Source: W0P28-013 sp963659365
GTDB lineage: Bacteria; Bacteroidota; Bacteroidia; Bacteroidales; Paludibacteraceae
Direction: 5' to 3'
DNA: 64,000 nt
Assembly: GCA_963659365.1 (NCBI GenBank)
Contig: CAVKTI010000002.1
Span: forward strand, 1-64,000
Position numbers and translations under genes: made by a program. Below are positions 50,941 through 60,664 of this stretch, one piece after another. Numbering within the stretch: position 1 is the stretch's first letter; every line of letters begins with the position of its first letter. The notes beneath the pieces are model-generated. The model did no database searches, was not told where the DNA came from, and saw only the letters and a list, made by a program, of their open reading frames with translations.

Positions 50941-52286
50941 ATAGTGAATTGTTGCACTGGAAAAACGACGGTGAGCATAAGCCGCTCTTGTTGCGAGGCG
51001 CACGACAGGTAGGGAAGAGCCGTGCCGTGAAACATTTGGGCGAGTCTTTTCGCTACTATATCGAAATCAATTTTGAAAAACAACCTGTCTATAAGCAACT
51101 GTTTGCCAACGACTTGGATGTGCATCGTATCACCTCGCAGATTGCTGCCTTGAGCGGTGTCCCCGTGGTGGAGGGGCAGACGCTGCTTTTCTTGGACGAG
51201 ATACAAGAATGTACGGAGGCGATTATGAGCCTGCGTTTCTTTCGCGAGGATATGCCGGCATTGCATGTGGTGGCTGCGGGTTCGCTGTTGGAGTTTGCCT
51301 TGCAGGAGATACCCACTTTCGGCGTGGGGCGAATCCATTCGATGTATATGCACCCGATGACTTTTGATGAGTTTCTTACCGCCAATGGTATGACGGCGTT
51401 GTTGGAGCAACGGCGGGCGGCTACTGTGGATGCTCCTCTGCCACAACCGTTGCACGATAAGTTGGTGGAGTACCTGCGCACCTACCTGTTAGTGGGCGGA
51501 ATGCCCGAAGCGGTGGCGCAATGGGTCGGGACACGCGACTATCTGCGTTGCCAACGCGTGCAGGACGACATATTGGTTACTTACGAAGACGATTTTGCCA
51601 AGTATGCCAAGCGGGTCAATCCGAACTTGCTGCGGCTGACTTTGCGCAGCGTGGCATTGCAGGTAGGCAGCAAGTTTGTCTATTCGCGTGTTTCCACAGA
51701 CCACAAAGCCTCTGCCGTTCGGCAGGCGTTGGACTTGTTGGTGTTGGCGGGTATTGCCATTCCCGTTACACGCACTTCGGCTAACGGAGTGCCATTAGGC
51801 AGTGAGGCAGACGGTTCGTGCCGCAAAATGTTGCTTTTAGATACGGGACTGATGTTGCGGTTGCAGAATATGTCGCTCGGCAATGGTACGGAGATGTCGG
51901 CGTTGATTATGACCGCTACCGCCGAAGAGTTGGTCAATAAAGGGGCTGTTACAGAGATGTTGGCGGGATTGGAACTCTTGCGCTATCGCACGATGCATAT
52001 ACGGCACGAGTTGTACTATTGGGCGCGAGAAGAGCGAGGTAGTACGGCTGAGGTGGATTATGTGGATGTGCGCAATGGGCATGTGCTGCCGATAGAGGTG
52101 AAGGCTGGTGGCAAAGGCGGTATGAAAAGCCTGTGGCTAATGATGCGTGAGAAGCATTTGGACTATGCTATTCGTACTTCGTTGGAGAATTTCGGGCAGT
52201 TGGAATACGCAGACGAGCAATCAGCAGGTGCCGTGCGGCATGTGGATATTTATCCGCTCTATGCACTTTCGCAAATAGGTGAATAA
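50919..52286 (+). CDS. AAA-family ATPase with DUF4143 domain
   Basis: This 455-residue cytoplasmic protein has Walker A RGARQVGKSRA (near 28-35), Walker B LLFLDEIQE (near 90) and the sensor-like AAGSLLEFAL. A middle helical region and a C-terminal DUF4143/nuclease-like domain with EVDYVDVRNGHVLPIEVKAG (about 385-405) follow. The ExD..E-K pattern is reminiscent of PD-(D/E)XK folds. Such ATPases are common, variably present genes in Bacteroidota; function is not established. Starts at ATG 50919 or TTG 50910. The gene is flanked by direct repeats, suggesting a mobile cassette. Confidence 0.88.
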   Translation: MYFNRLIDSELLHWKNDGEHKPLLLRGARQVGKSRAVKHLGESFRYYIEINFEKQPVYKQLFANDLDVHRITSQIAALSGVPVVEGQTLLFLDEIQECTEAIMSLRFFREDMPALHVVAAGSLLEFALQEIPTFGVGRIHSMYMHPMTFDEFLTANGMTALLEQRRAATVDAPLPQPLHDKLVEYLRTYLLVGGMPEAVAQWVGTRDYLRCQRVQDDILVTYEDDFAKYAKRVNPNLLRLTLRSVALQVGSKFVYSRVSTDHKASAVRQALDLLVLAGIAIPVTRTSANGVPLGSEADGSCRKMLLLDTGLMLRLQNMSLGNGTEMSALIMTATAEELVNKGAVTEMLAGLELLRYRTMHIRHELYYWAREERGSTAEVDYVDVRNGHVLPIEVKAGGKGGMKSLWLMMREKHLDYAIRTSLENFGQLEYADEQSAGAVRHVDIYPLYALSQIGE

Positions 52287-52449
52287 GCAGTTTGTTTGAA
52301 AATTTGAAGATTTCTAATAGTTCAAATGGGAGAAAAATCCCCCAATTCCCAACTAGAAACCAAAAATTAGAAACCAGAAATTAGAAATTGCTTTACCCAA
52401 TAAACCCCTATAATTGCGTTGAGCGCAGAAATACAAATTCTGCCGACGA

Positions 52450-52495
52450 ATTTTTTTGGGGGACTTTTTTGTTTTATTTTGTTTTGTCAAAAATA
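52450..52495. repeat. Direct repeat flanking the ATPase cassette, right copy
   Basis: Matches 50741-50773 except for an added GTTTTATTTT. The added bases supply the -33 TTTG of the next promoter. Confidence 0.75.
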
Positions 52496-52508
52496 ATTAG
52501 TAACTTTG
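52478..52508 (+). promoter_or_regulatory. Promoter of the 707-residue T9SS cargo gene
   Basis: TTTG (52478-52481), 19 nt, TAACTTTG (52501-52508): a perfect Bacteroidota promoter. The leader is about 25-30 nt. Confidence 0.75.
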
Positions 52509-52521
52509 GAAACTTTTTGAG

Positions 52522-52542
52522 AACCTTAAATCTAACCGAATG
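52522..52542 (+). promoter_or_regulatory. Leader motif and start codon complementary to the small RNA
   Basis: AACCTTAAATCTAA (52522-52535) followed by four bases and ATG. The complement of the small RNA at 22322-22393 has the same 14 bases, the same 4-base spacing and ATGAA. Confidence 0.6.
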
Positions 52543-54663
52543 AATAGAACATTTTTCCAGAAAATTTTTGCTGTTGCTGCACTCTTGCTGATGGCTAATG
52601 CACTGTCGGCCAAAGAGTTAGTGGTCGAAATAAAGAACTTCGATTCCAGCCGCGGCACATTCACCCTGAAAACCTACGGCGAGAAGCCAGCCTTTTCGCA
52701 TGTCGATTTTCTCAACGAATTTGGTGCAACGCCGGGCAACACCTACAACCAGATTCCCGGTAACAACGAGGCAACGCTCGACCTTTATGGCTGGGAGGGT
52801 TGCACCATCGATAGCGTAACATTTGCCATGCGCTCGAACAAAGAGGCTGGCAAGGTGCAAGCCAAAGTCGAACTCTACGGCTACGACGACGGCAAATCAA
52901 ACGCAACGCTCTACGATTCGGGCATAAAAGATTTCAACAGCCGCGATTGGTACGGCGCGTGGGTGCGTTTCAGCAACGAAATTTCGGTGGATATCACCAA
53001 AGAGATGACCACAAAACGCAAAGTCGATGACGACGAATTTGTTACCATCACCGTAACGGGCGGCAATTCGGCGGGCCAGTCGGTCTATCTCGACCGTCTG
53101 ACCATCTACTACACGCCCGCTGCTGGCGTTGAAACCGAAAAACCGCTGCCCTACAAATTTACGCAACTCGGCAAGAGCGATGTGCTGGCCGATGGCGACA
53201 TCTGCATTTTGGTGAATAGCGGCCATATCGGCGCGTGCGAAGTGGACACCACGCAGACAAATCCCTATCTTGGCGTTACCGCTGTGGGCAGTTACAACGA
53301 AGTCTATTTCCCCGAAAATAACACCTTCGACTATCCTGCGTTGCTCTTTTTCGAGATGAAAAAACAGGACGAAGCGTGGCTGATGATCGACCAATATGGC
53401 GACACGCTCGGCTGCAAAGGGAAAGGCAAAATGAGCCTAAACAGCGGCGTGCTTACTTGGAACATCACGCTGGGCGCAAGTTACGACGGACACACCATAG
53501 CCAGCACCCGCGAGAGTTACGGCAGCATACAGTACAACGAAGCCAGTCCGCGTTTCACCACCTACACCTCGGGGCAAAGATTTGTTTACCTCTGCCGCCG
53601 TGGTGCGCAGCAGGCCGAAGTGTTGCCCACATCGCTCACGCTGCCCGAAGCGCGCGAAATGACGATGTGTACCGACTCGGTCATCTTGCGGCCGACGCTG
53701 CTGCCAGCCACTGTAACCGACACGCGTGTGCTGTGGAAGTCGCTCAATCCCGAAATTGCCACCGTGCGCGATGGCATTGTGCGCCCTGTGGCTGCTGGCG
53801 AAGCAAAAATTGTCTGCATCAGCCGTGCCGATAACACACTGACCGACACCTGCACCATAACCGTCGAAATTTGCAATGTCGAAGGTGTAACAATTATGGA
53901 CGAGAAGGGCAAAACCCCACAACACGCGGTGGAAATGTACGCCTGCCAAACCGAAGCGGTGAAACTCACTGTGGCGATAGAGCCGAGCAATGCGCCCATT
54001 CAAACCGTGATTTGGGAGACGCTCGACACGAATGTGGTAACTGTGAACGCTGGCAAACTGATGCCTGTCGGGGCTGGCGAAACCGATGTGGTGGTTACCG
54101 CTACCGATGGCAACAAGACCGACACCTGTCATGTAACCGTTTTGCCGTGCCAAATCGAAAAAATATCGCTCAAATATCCCGATACCGACCAAGCATTTAC
54201 GCTGAAAGATTGCGGCGGAGTTGTCGATGGCAAGGGCGAGCGTTTCCAAATTTATTTTACCGTTGAGCCAACAATTATCACTGTTTCCGAGGAGGATTTT
54301 CTGTGGTCGTCGAGCGACGAGGCGGTGGCGAAAGTCTATGGCAGCGTTACTACACTCACGCAGTCGATTTGCGCTACGGTTCACGCCATTGCGCCGGGCA
54401 AAGCCACGATAACCACCGCTGCAAAACACAACCCCAGCATAAAAGTTGAAAGTCAGGTAACCGTTGTTTCGTGCGAAACGGCTCTTGGCGAAACGGAATT
54501 GATTCCCATTTATGCCGAAAACGGCCGCATTGTTGCCGCTGGCGACTACCGCATTTTCACACTGACTGGCATCGATGTAACCGCCCAAAACGGCCAACTG
54601 AACGGCGTTTACCTTGTCCGTGTCGGCGACAAAGTGCAGAAAATTGTTGTTAGTAGCAAGTAG
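52540..54663 (+). CDS. T9SS cargo protein with Ig-like (BIG2) domains
   Basis: This 707-residue exported protein has a signal peptide (1-24, ending ALSAK). The N-terminal part (about 25-200) is a beta-rich region (FTLKTYGEKPAFSHVDF, DSVTFAMRSNKEAG) resembling carbohydrate- or ligand-binding sandwiches. Three bacterial Ig-like domains follow at about 370-650 (WKSLNPEIATVRDGIVRPV, WETLDTNVVTVNAGKLMPV, WSSSDEAVAKVYG). The last ~60 residues (YRIFTLTGIDVTAQNGQLNG, VYLVRVGDKVQKIVVSSK) are a T9SS-like sorting tail close to that of the 45904 gene. Confidence 0.87.
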   Translation: MNRTFFQKIFAVAALLLMANALSAKELVVEIKNFDSSRGTFTLKTYGEKPAFSHVDFLNEFGATPGNTYNQIPGNNEATLDLYGWEGCTIDSVTFAMRSNKEAGKVQAKVELYGYDDGKSNATLYDSGIKDFNSRDWYGAWVRFSNEISVDITKEMTTKRKVDDDEFVTITVTGGNSAGQSVYLDRLTIYYTPAAGVETEKPLPYKFTQLGKSDVLADGDICILVNSGHIGACEVDTTQTNPYLGVTAVGSYNEVYFPENNTFDYPALLFFEMKKQDEAWLMIDQYGDTLGCKGKGKMSLNSGVLTWNITLGASYDGHTIASTRESYGSIQYNEASPRFTTYTSGQRFVYLCRRGAQQAEVLPTSLTLPEAREMTMCTDSVILRPTLLPATVTDTRVLWKSLNPEIATVRDGIVRPVAAGEAKIVCISRADNTLTDTCTITVEICNVEGVTIMDEKGKTPQHAVEMYACQTEAVKLTVAIEPSNAPIQTVIWETLDTNVVTVNAGKLMPVGAGETDVVVTATDGNKTDTCHVTVLPCQIEKISLKYPDTDQAFTLKDCGGVVDGKGERFQIYFTVEPTIITVSEEDFLWSSSDEAVAKVYGSVTTLTQSICATVHAIAPGKATITTAAKHNPSIKVESQVTVVSCETALGETELIPIYAENGRIVAAGDYRIFTLTGIDVTAQNGQLNGVYLVRVGDKVQKIVVSSK

Positions 54664-54667
54664 CAAG
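54649..54667 (+). repeat. GTTAGTAGCAAGTAGCAAG repeat, copy 2 (in T9SS gene 3' end)
   Basis: Encodes the terminal VSSK and stop of the 52540 gene, then continues as intergenic words. Confidence 0.9.
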
Positions 54668-55346
54668 ATAGTGCGAAAGTATAAAAGTGTGAAAGTGTGA
54701 AAGTAGGGACGCACCGAGTGCGTCCGAAAGGTTAGCGTTTATCGGTTATCGTTTATAGAACATAGATTTGTAGGGGCGCGGCATGCCACGCCCGAGAAAA
54801 TAAATAATAAATAATAAATAATAAATAATGAACAATGAATAATAATTTGATTTTCAGTTGTTTAATTAGAGTTTAGTAACTATTTTGCGTGCGAATATTA
54901 TTCATTCTTAATTCTTAATTGAATAAAAACCCTTCCCCTGCTTACGCAGGTACTCCCCTTGAAAAGGGGAGAGGGCTGAACCAACTTGGGCGCGAACCTG
55001 TCCCCTTTGCAAGGGGACGAGAAAAACGATAGTTTTTCGGAGGGGTTAGAAACAATTTAGAATTATGAATTTAGAATTAAGAATTGGCGGCTAGTGTTGG
55101 TTGCGTGGCTTTTCCCCTTCGGGGGAAACAGGAAAAGAGGCCACAAGAAAAATGAACAATAAATAATGAACAATGAATAATAATTGTGGCGTTTTTAATA
55201 CCGAAAACTTGAAACCTGAAACCTGAAACCCCTGACTAATGCGTTAAACTAATCAACTTATCAACTAATCAACTTTTCAACGAGCAATCAACTCATCAAC
55301 GACAAATAACCAAATCATCAAATAACCAATAAAAAAAACAATAATT
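54668..55346. repeat. Repeat-only gap between the two large T9SS genes
   Basis: No gene or clear promoter is seen in ~680 nt. It holds family A (54707-54725), a GGGGCGCGGCATGCCACGCCC hairpin (54771-54795), AATAAATAATAAATAATG words, family C (about 54929-54975), family B (about 54999-55047), family D (about 55108-55142), and GAAACCTGAAACCTGAAACC words. Confidence 0.8.
54707..54725. repeat. Family A palindrome, copy 5
   Basis: GGACGCACCGAGTGCGTCC preceded by GTGAAAGTGTGAAAGTAG, the same left flank as copy 1. Confidence 0.85.
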
Positions 55347-58300
55347 ATGAGAAAACAACTAAAACTTTGGCTGGCAGCCTTTTGGGTGCTCTGCGCTACA
55401 GGGCAGGCGTGGGCTGCGACGACAATCGTTAAATTCGATTTCTCGAATGAAGACCAAATTACCAGCCGTACCGACTCTAAAATAGAGTGGACAGCAGGTA
55501 ATTCGACTTTTACAATGAACGACAAAAACACATATCTGTCGAATCCGTTGCGCATCTATGCTGGCAAGTCTGGCTCTATTTCGGCTGGCGAAGGCCTCTA
55601 TTTCAAGCAGGTTATCGTTTATGCCAACTCGAATTCTAACAACCCGACAACGGACAATCTGACTTGGACAAATGCGTCGGCGGTGGTTGATGGGAAAAAA
55701 GTTACCCTAACGCCATCGGGCGATAATGTGGCGACCATCGGATATACAGCGGTTAAACAGATTAAACTCGATTCGATAGTCTGCACGCTTATCGACCCTT
55801 GCTCCGACCCAGCCGAAGTGTTGGTGGTTACGCCTGCAACGCTCGAAATCGAGGCAGGGCAGTCGCTCAAACTGACGATTTCTGGCGGCAATAATGCCAC
55901 TCCGACCTATACATCGTCGGACAACGATGTGCTGACGGTTTCGACCGACGGCTTGGTTACCGCTCTGAAAAAAGGCAGTGCCACCATCACTGTGGCGCAA
56001 AGCGCAAACACGGTTGGCGAAACAACCTACTGCTCGCAGTCGGTCGAAGTGCTTGTAACGGTGTTGAACGCGTCGTACACCATCACTTGGCAAACGCCCA
56101 CAGGCAGCACCACCGCCAAAGTGCTGCAAGGCGAAGCCATCGGCGCAGCCTATCCAACCGCCGAAGCGACTTCGTGCGATGCAACGAAATACCCCAATTT
56201 TGCGGGCTGGATTACCGAAAATGTGGGCAAAGCAGGCAGCATGGAGGTAACTTTTGTTACCGCGGCGACCGTTCCCACTGGCAATGTAACCTACTACGCC
56301 GCTTTTGCCGACCAACCGAAGGAGCAAGGCACGCCATTCTCTTGCGAAGGCACTCTGACCTCACTCACAAACGCTGGCGGCTCGCATCAAAATTGTGAGT
56401 CGTATGGTGGTTCGGGCAGTTACCTTATAAAAATGGCTACCGACGGCGCATACATCACCGTGCCAGTTACTAGCCCCGAAACGGCGACATTCAGATACAA
56501 TCGCAAGGCTGGTGCAGTTACTGCTTCGGTGGAGTTGCAATATACGCTTGACAACAAGGACTTTACCTCTCTCGAAACATGGACTGTTACAGGCGCAGAA
56601 ACAACCAACGCTATCACGCTTACCAATGCGAATCCATTCCCACAAGGAACGATAGGCGTGCGTTTTGTTTATCACAAGACATCTGGCAACATTGCCGTTG
56701 GTCCAATTTCGGTTACGGCCAAGTCGGACTTCCCCTCGGCAACGGTCTTCATCACCGCTTGCTGCGACGCTTGGACAGACACGCCAACCATCACACTGGA
56801 TAAAAACACGCTCGATGCCGATGCCAGCGAAACGCTGTCGGTACTAAGCGTGAGCGGCGCACCCGCTGGCTACACAGGTACAGTTTCGTATGAGTCGAGC
56901 AATCCGCTGGTAGCCACTGTCGATGCTAACTCGGGCGTAGCCACCGCCAAAAACGCTGGCACATTCCGCGTGATAGCCACATGGAGCGGCGATGCCAACT
57001 ACTGCGACAACAGCGTTGAATCGGAAGAAATTACCGTAACGGGCAAAGTGTCGATTGAGTACTTCAAAAACAGCGACGAAGCCACAGGCGATATGACGAC
57101 CACCAAACACGAACTCAACGCCGAAGTTACGCTCGCTACATGCACCTTCGCACGCACAGGCTACCACTTTGTGGGCTGGGCTGAACAACCCGACGGCACC
57201 AAACTTTGGAACGACGGCGACAAGGTAACGCTCACTGCCAACAAACAGCTCTATGCCCTTTGGGAAATCAACGCCTACACCATCTCCAAAGGCGAGGAGT
57301 TGAACGGCACATTCACGCTCGCTGCCGAAACGGTGAATCACGGCGGTAGTGTCGAAGTAATGGTAACTCCCGACACACACTATCATTTCGTAAAACTTTC
57401 GATTGAACCTGCCGACGCTGGCACAGTCGATGGGCTGACCGTGAAAAATATCACTGGCGATGTTGCTATCACTGCCAATTTCGAGGAAGACCCGACATAC
57501 ACCATCACTTGGCACGCTGGCGAAACCATCACCACCACCACTGTTTATCAGGGCGAGGCGCTTGGCACACTGCCCAACGCTGCTGCAAGTTGCGATGCGA
57601 ATTTCCCAGAATTTTATGGCTGGTGCGCATCGGAATATGGCTCGTCGAGTGCGCCAAAGACCACGAGACCTGCGCTTATCGATGCGGCTCATAAACCCAC
57701 CGCCAATGCCGATTACTACGCCGTTTATGCCGATGGCGTCGATGGTGGCGGCCAAAAAATGACTGCACTGCCCGTGGGCGTTCAAGTGCTGGTTGTGGCT
57801 TGCGACTCGATGGAGTTGGGCGGAATCGAGGTGGTTAATAGCAAAAGTATTGGTAAAGCCACAAAATACGACGGCGCACCCAACGGTGTTTATCCGCTGA
57901 ATGTGGTGGCTGGCAATACGCTGAGCAGTTATGCGTTCGAACACGAAGGCAAATACTTGAGTTACTCTAGTACGAGTTCAGACAACACGCTTTCTGAATC
58001 TGCAACGCTCGATGACAAATCATCGTGGAAAGTGTCGTTTAGCGATGGCAATGCCACAATTACCAATGTAGGTAAATCGTCGTACACACTGCAATACAAT
58101 GCTGCCAACCCGCGTTTTGCCTGCTATTCGAGCAGTCAAAAGCCTGTTCAACTGATTCGTGCAGGCAAACAGGTTACCAAGTGGATAACCAACTGCTGCA
58201 CACCGCAACCATTCGCCGTGCGCGACACAACTGTGCTGATAGACGACAGCCCGATTAGTGTCGATTTGCTGGAACTGATAGATGGTGATGGCAATGGCGG

Positions 58301-60599
58301 CGACAAAGAATTCAGTTTGGCCGAAGATTACACAGATGCTAAAATGGTTTCTACTGCTCTTTCTGTCGATAAAGAGGGCAAATACACGGTGATTGTGTCG
58401 CAAAAAGCCACAGATGCCAACATTTGCGACAACGAATACGAAATTGTCGTTACCGTTGAGCCGAAAATCAGCACCATCACATTCGACAAAAACGCTGCCG
58501 ATGCTCTTGGCGAGATGACACCATTGACGGCCGAAACGCTTACAAAACAGCAACTTGCTGGTAATATCTTTACTTTAGATGCTCACCACTTTGTGGCGTG
58601 GAACACCGCTGCCGATGGCACTGGCACATCTTATGCCGACGGCGCAGAGATAGAGATGCACACCATGACGCTCTATGCGCAGTGGGCACTCAATACCTAC
58701 ACCGTAACGCTTGCCCAAACGGGCGAAGGTACTGTAACGCTTCCTACCGAAGTGCAGCACGGTGGCAAGTTCCAAGTTGTGGCTGAACCTGCCACAGGCT
58801 ATATTCTCAAAGAGATTGCTGTTACACCGCTCGGCTATGCCTCGCTGGAAGGCGATTCGGTCAAGAATGTTACGGCCAACATCACCGTTACAGTGCTGTT
58901 CGAGGAGTTGCCGAAGTACACCGTTACCTACCGTGATGCCGACAATGCGGCGATTTTTACCGAAACCATTTACGCCGGGTCGTTTGCCAATCCCGATTTG
59001 TCGCAGTTTGGTTGCGCGCGTATGCCACTCGAGGGCTTTGCTGCTACTCAGGTTGCCGACAACTCCGAAGCGTTCGACGCCGTCGATGTAACGAAAGCGG
59101 TTATCAGCCGCGACACCACTTTCTGGGCGGTTTATGGCCTCTACAAAGGCGATGCGCGCCGCTTCGACCCAGCCAAAACCCTTTCGGGCAACTTCAAAAT
59201 CGCTGCCGAAGTGGACGGCGTGAAGAAATTTGCCAAAGGCGCATTGGAGAGCGGAAAATATGCCTCGACCGACAACGCCGACGAAGCCAATAGTTATGCC
59301 TTCACACAGGTAAACGCTGGCGTTTACACTATTCAACGAGGCGGTAAATATGTGAACTACAAGAGCAAAACCGATTTCCAAGAAACGACTACCTCGAGCA
59401 CTTGGACAATTTCGCAAGGCACGAAAGGTTCGTGGCGCGTAACAGTTACCGAAACGCCAGCGCGTGCTTGGATTTTCAGCACGGCTAACGATGCCAATAA
59501 ATTTGGCGCATACGATGCAAAAAATGTTACCGCTGATGGTAAATACTACGACATCGAAATTGTTCCGTCCGTTGCGCCGCGCTACTCTTCGACGCTCGAC
59601 TGCACCACCATCGATGTGGAGGGCGTAACGCTGTCGGAGCGCGACACCATTGCCGTGGGCGATAAGAAGACGCTTGTGGCTACCGTGCTGCCCGAAAATG
59701 CTACCGACAGATCGGTTGTGTGGCGCTCGGACAACGAGGCCGTTGCCACAGTCGATGCGGCTACTGGCGAGGTTACTGGCATTTCGCGCGGTCGGGCAAC
59801 GATTTTCGTTACCACCAACGACGAAAATTATTCGGATTCGTGCAAACTGTATGTGCGCCAGCCTGTCGAAGAGATTTCGCTTGACCAAGTGTCGATTTCG
59901 CTGAAAGAGTGCGACGACAATGGCGTGAAACTCACGGCGACTGTTTTGCCAGAAGATGCTGACAATCAGAAGGTTGTTTGGACTTCGAGCAACAAAGAAG
60001 TCGCCCTTGTGAGCAACGAAGGCGTGGTATTTGGCCTCACGCCCGGCACAGCCATCATCACCGCAACTACCGTTGAGGGCGGCTTCACAGCCGAATGCGC
60101 CGTTACCGTAACCGAATGCGTGAAAGCCACAGGCCTGACACTCGACACGGATGCGCTTGAATTTAGCACTTGCGAAAACAAAACCTATCTGCTGACAGCC
60201 ATTGTGCTGCCCGAAGACGCTGAAAATAAGGCAGTTACTTGGTCGTCGAGCGATACGCACGTGGTTACTGTGGCCGATGGTTTGGTAACACCAGTAGCCG
60301 CTGGTACAGCCACAATCACCGTTGCCACCACCGATGGTTCCGACCTGAAAGCCGAATGCGCTGTAACCGTTATCGAATGCCCCGACGCACTCGACAATGT
60401 AACGACGCTCGACGGGCTGTTTGTGCGCGATGGCCGCATTGTGATAGAGCAGGAGCGCGCCGCCGATGTGCGCATCTACAACGCAGTGGGTCAAACCGTG
60501 GCGGCACAAGACGCTGTGATGACTTTCGAACTGACTGTGCCACAGGGCGTTTACCTCGTCGTTGTGGGCGACAAGTCGCAGAAAGTGGTTGTAAAATGA
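55347..60599 (+). CDS. Very large T9SS cargo protein with InlB-type and Ig-like repeats
   Basis: This 1750-residue surface protein has a signal peptide (1-23). An N-terminal beta domain (about 25-150) is followed by one Ig-like unit (about 150-235). Then come alternating InlB/Listeria-Bacteroides-type units (GYHFVGWAEQPDGTKLWNDG, HFVAWNTAADGTGTSYADG) and YTITW...GWITE / YTITW...GWCAS paired units (about 245-330, 725-790). Segments with TATFRYN and GGKYVNYKSKTDF lie between. Three further Ig-like units (about 1415-1670) and a T9SS-like tail (DVRIYNAVGQTV, GVYLVVVGDKSQKVVVK) end it. No catalytic motif is visible; adhesin or stalk is a reasonable guess. A terminator follows. Confidence 0.87.
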   Translation: MRKQLKLWLAAFWVLCATGQAWAATTIVKFDFSNEDQITSRTDSKIEWTAGNSTFTMNDKNTYLSNPLRIYAGKSGSISAGEGLYFKQVIVYANSNSNNPTTDNLTWTNASAVVDGKKVTLTPSGDNVATIGYTAVKQIKLDSIVCTLIDPCSDPAEVLVVTPATLEIEAGQSLKLTISGGNNATPTYTSSDNDVLTVSTDGLVTALKKGSATITVAQSANTVGETTYCSQSVEVLVTVLNASYTITWQTPTGSTTAKVLQGEAIGAAYPTAEATSCDATKYPNFAGWITENVGKAGSMEVTFVTAATVPTGNVTYYAAFADQPKEQGTPFSCEGTLTSLTNAGGSHQNCESYGGSGSYLIKMATDGAYITVPVTSPETATFRYNRKAGAVTASVELQYTLDNKDFTSLETWTVTGAETTNAITLTNANPFPQGTIGVRFVYHKTSGNIAVGPISVTAKSDFPSATVFITACCDAWTDTPTITLDKNTLDADASETLSVLSVSGAPAGYTGTVSYESSNPLVATVDANSGVATAKNAGTFRVIATWSGDANYCDNSVESEEITVTGKVSIEYFKNSDEATGDMTTTKHELNAEVTLATCTFARTGYHFVGWAEQPDGTKLWNDGDKVTLTANKQLYALWEINAYTISKGEELNGTFTLAAETVNHGGSVEVMVTPDTHYHFVKLSIEPADAGTVDGLTVKNITGDVAITANFEEDPTYTITWHAGETITTTTVYQGEALGTLPNAAASCDANFPEFYGWCASEYGSSSAPKTTRPALIDAAHKPTANADYYAVYADGVDGGGQKMTALPVGVQVLVVACDSMELGGIEVVNSKSIGKATKYDGAPNGVYPLNVVAGNTLSSYAFEHEGKYLSYSSTSSDNTLSESATLDDKSSWKVSFSDGNATITNVGKSSYTLQYNAANPRFACYSSSQKPVQLIRAGKQVTKWITNCCTPQPFAVRDTTVLIDDSPISVDLLELIDGDGNGGDKEFSLAEDYTDAKMVSTALSVDKEGKYTVIVSQKATDANICDNEYEIVVTVEPKISTITFDKNAADALGEMTPLTAETLTKQQLAGNIFTLDAHHFVAWNTAADGTGTSYADGAEIEMHTMTLYAQWALNTYTVTLAQTGEGTVTLPTEVQHGGKFQVVAEPATGYILKEIAVTPLGYASLEGDSVKNVTANITVTVLFEELPKYTVTYRDADNAAIFTETIYAGSFANPDLSQFGCARMPLEGFAATQVADNSEAFDAVDVTKAVISRDTTFWAVYGLYKGDARRFDPAKTLSGNFKIAAEVDGVKKFAKGALESGKYASTDNADEANSYAFTQVNAGVYTIQRGGKYVNYKSKTDFQETTTSSTWTISQGTKGSWRVTVTETPARAWIFSTANDANKFGAYDAKNVTADGKYYDIEIVPSVAPRYSSTLDCTTIDVEGVTLSERDTIAVGDKKTLVATVLPENATDRSVVWRSDNEAVATVDAATGEVTGISRGRATIFVTTNDENYSDSCKLYVRQPVEEISLDQVSISLKECDDNGVKLTATVLPEDADNQKVVWTSSNKEVALVSNEGVVFGLTPGTAIITATTVEGGFTAECAVTVTECVKATGLTLDTDALEFSTCENKTYLLTAIVLPEDAENKAVTWSSSDTHVVTVADGLVTPVAAGTATITVATTDGSDLKAECAVTVIECPDALDNVTTLDGLFVRDGRIVIEQERAADVRIYNAVGQTVAAQDAVMTFELTVPQGVYLVVVGDKSQKVVVK

Positions 60600-60620
60600 T
60601 TTTGTAAAACAGAAAAAACT

Positions 60621-60657
60621 GGCGGAGACGCGGCACTGCTGCGTCTTCGCTTTTTTC
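60621..60657 (+). terminator. Terminator between the large T9SS gene and rlmN
   Basis: GCGGAGACGC pairs with GCGTCTTCGC around GGCACTGCT, followed by TTTTTT. It ends about 8 bases before the rlmN ATG. Confidence 0.8.
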
Positions 60658-60664
60658 CAAAAAA

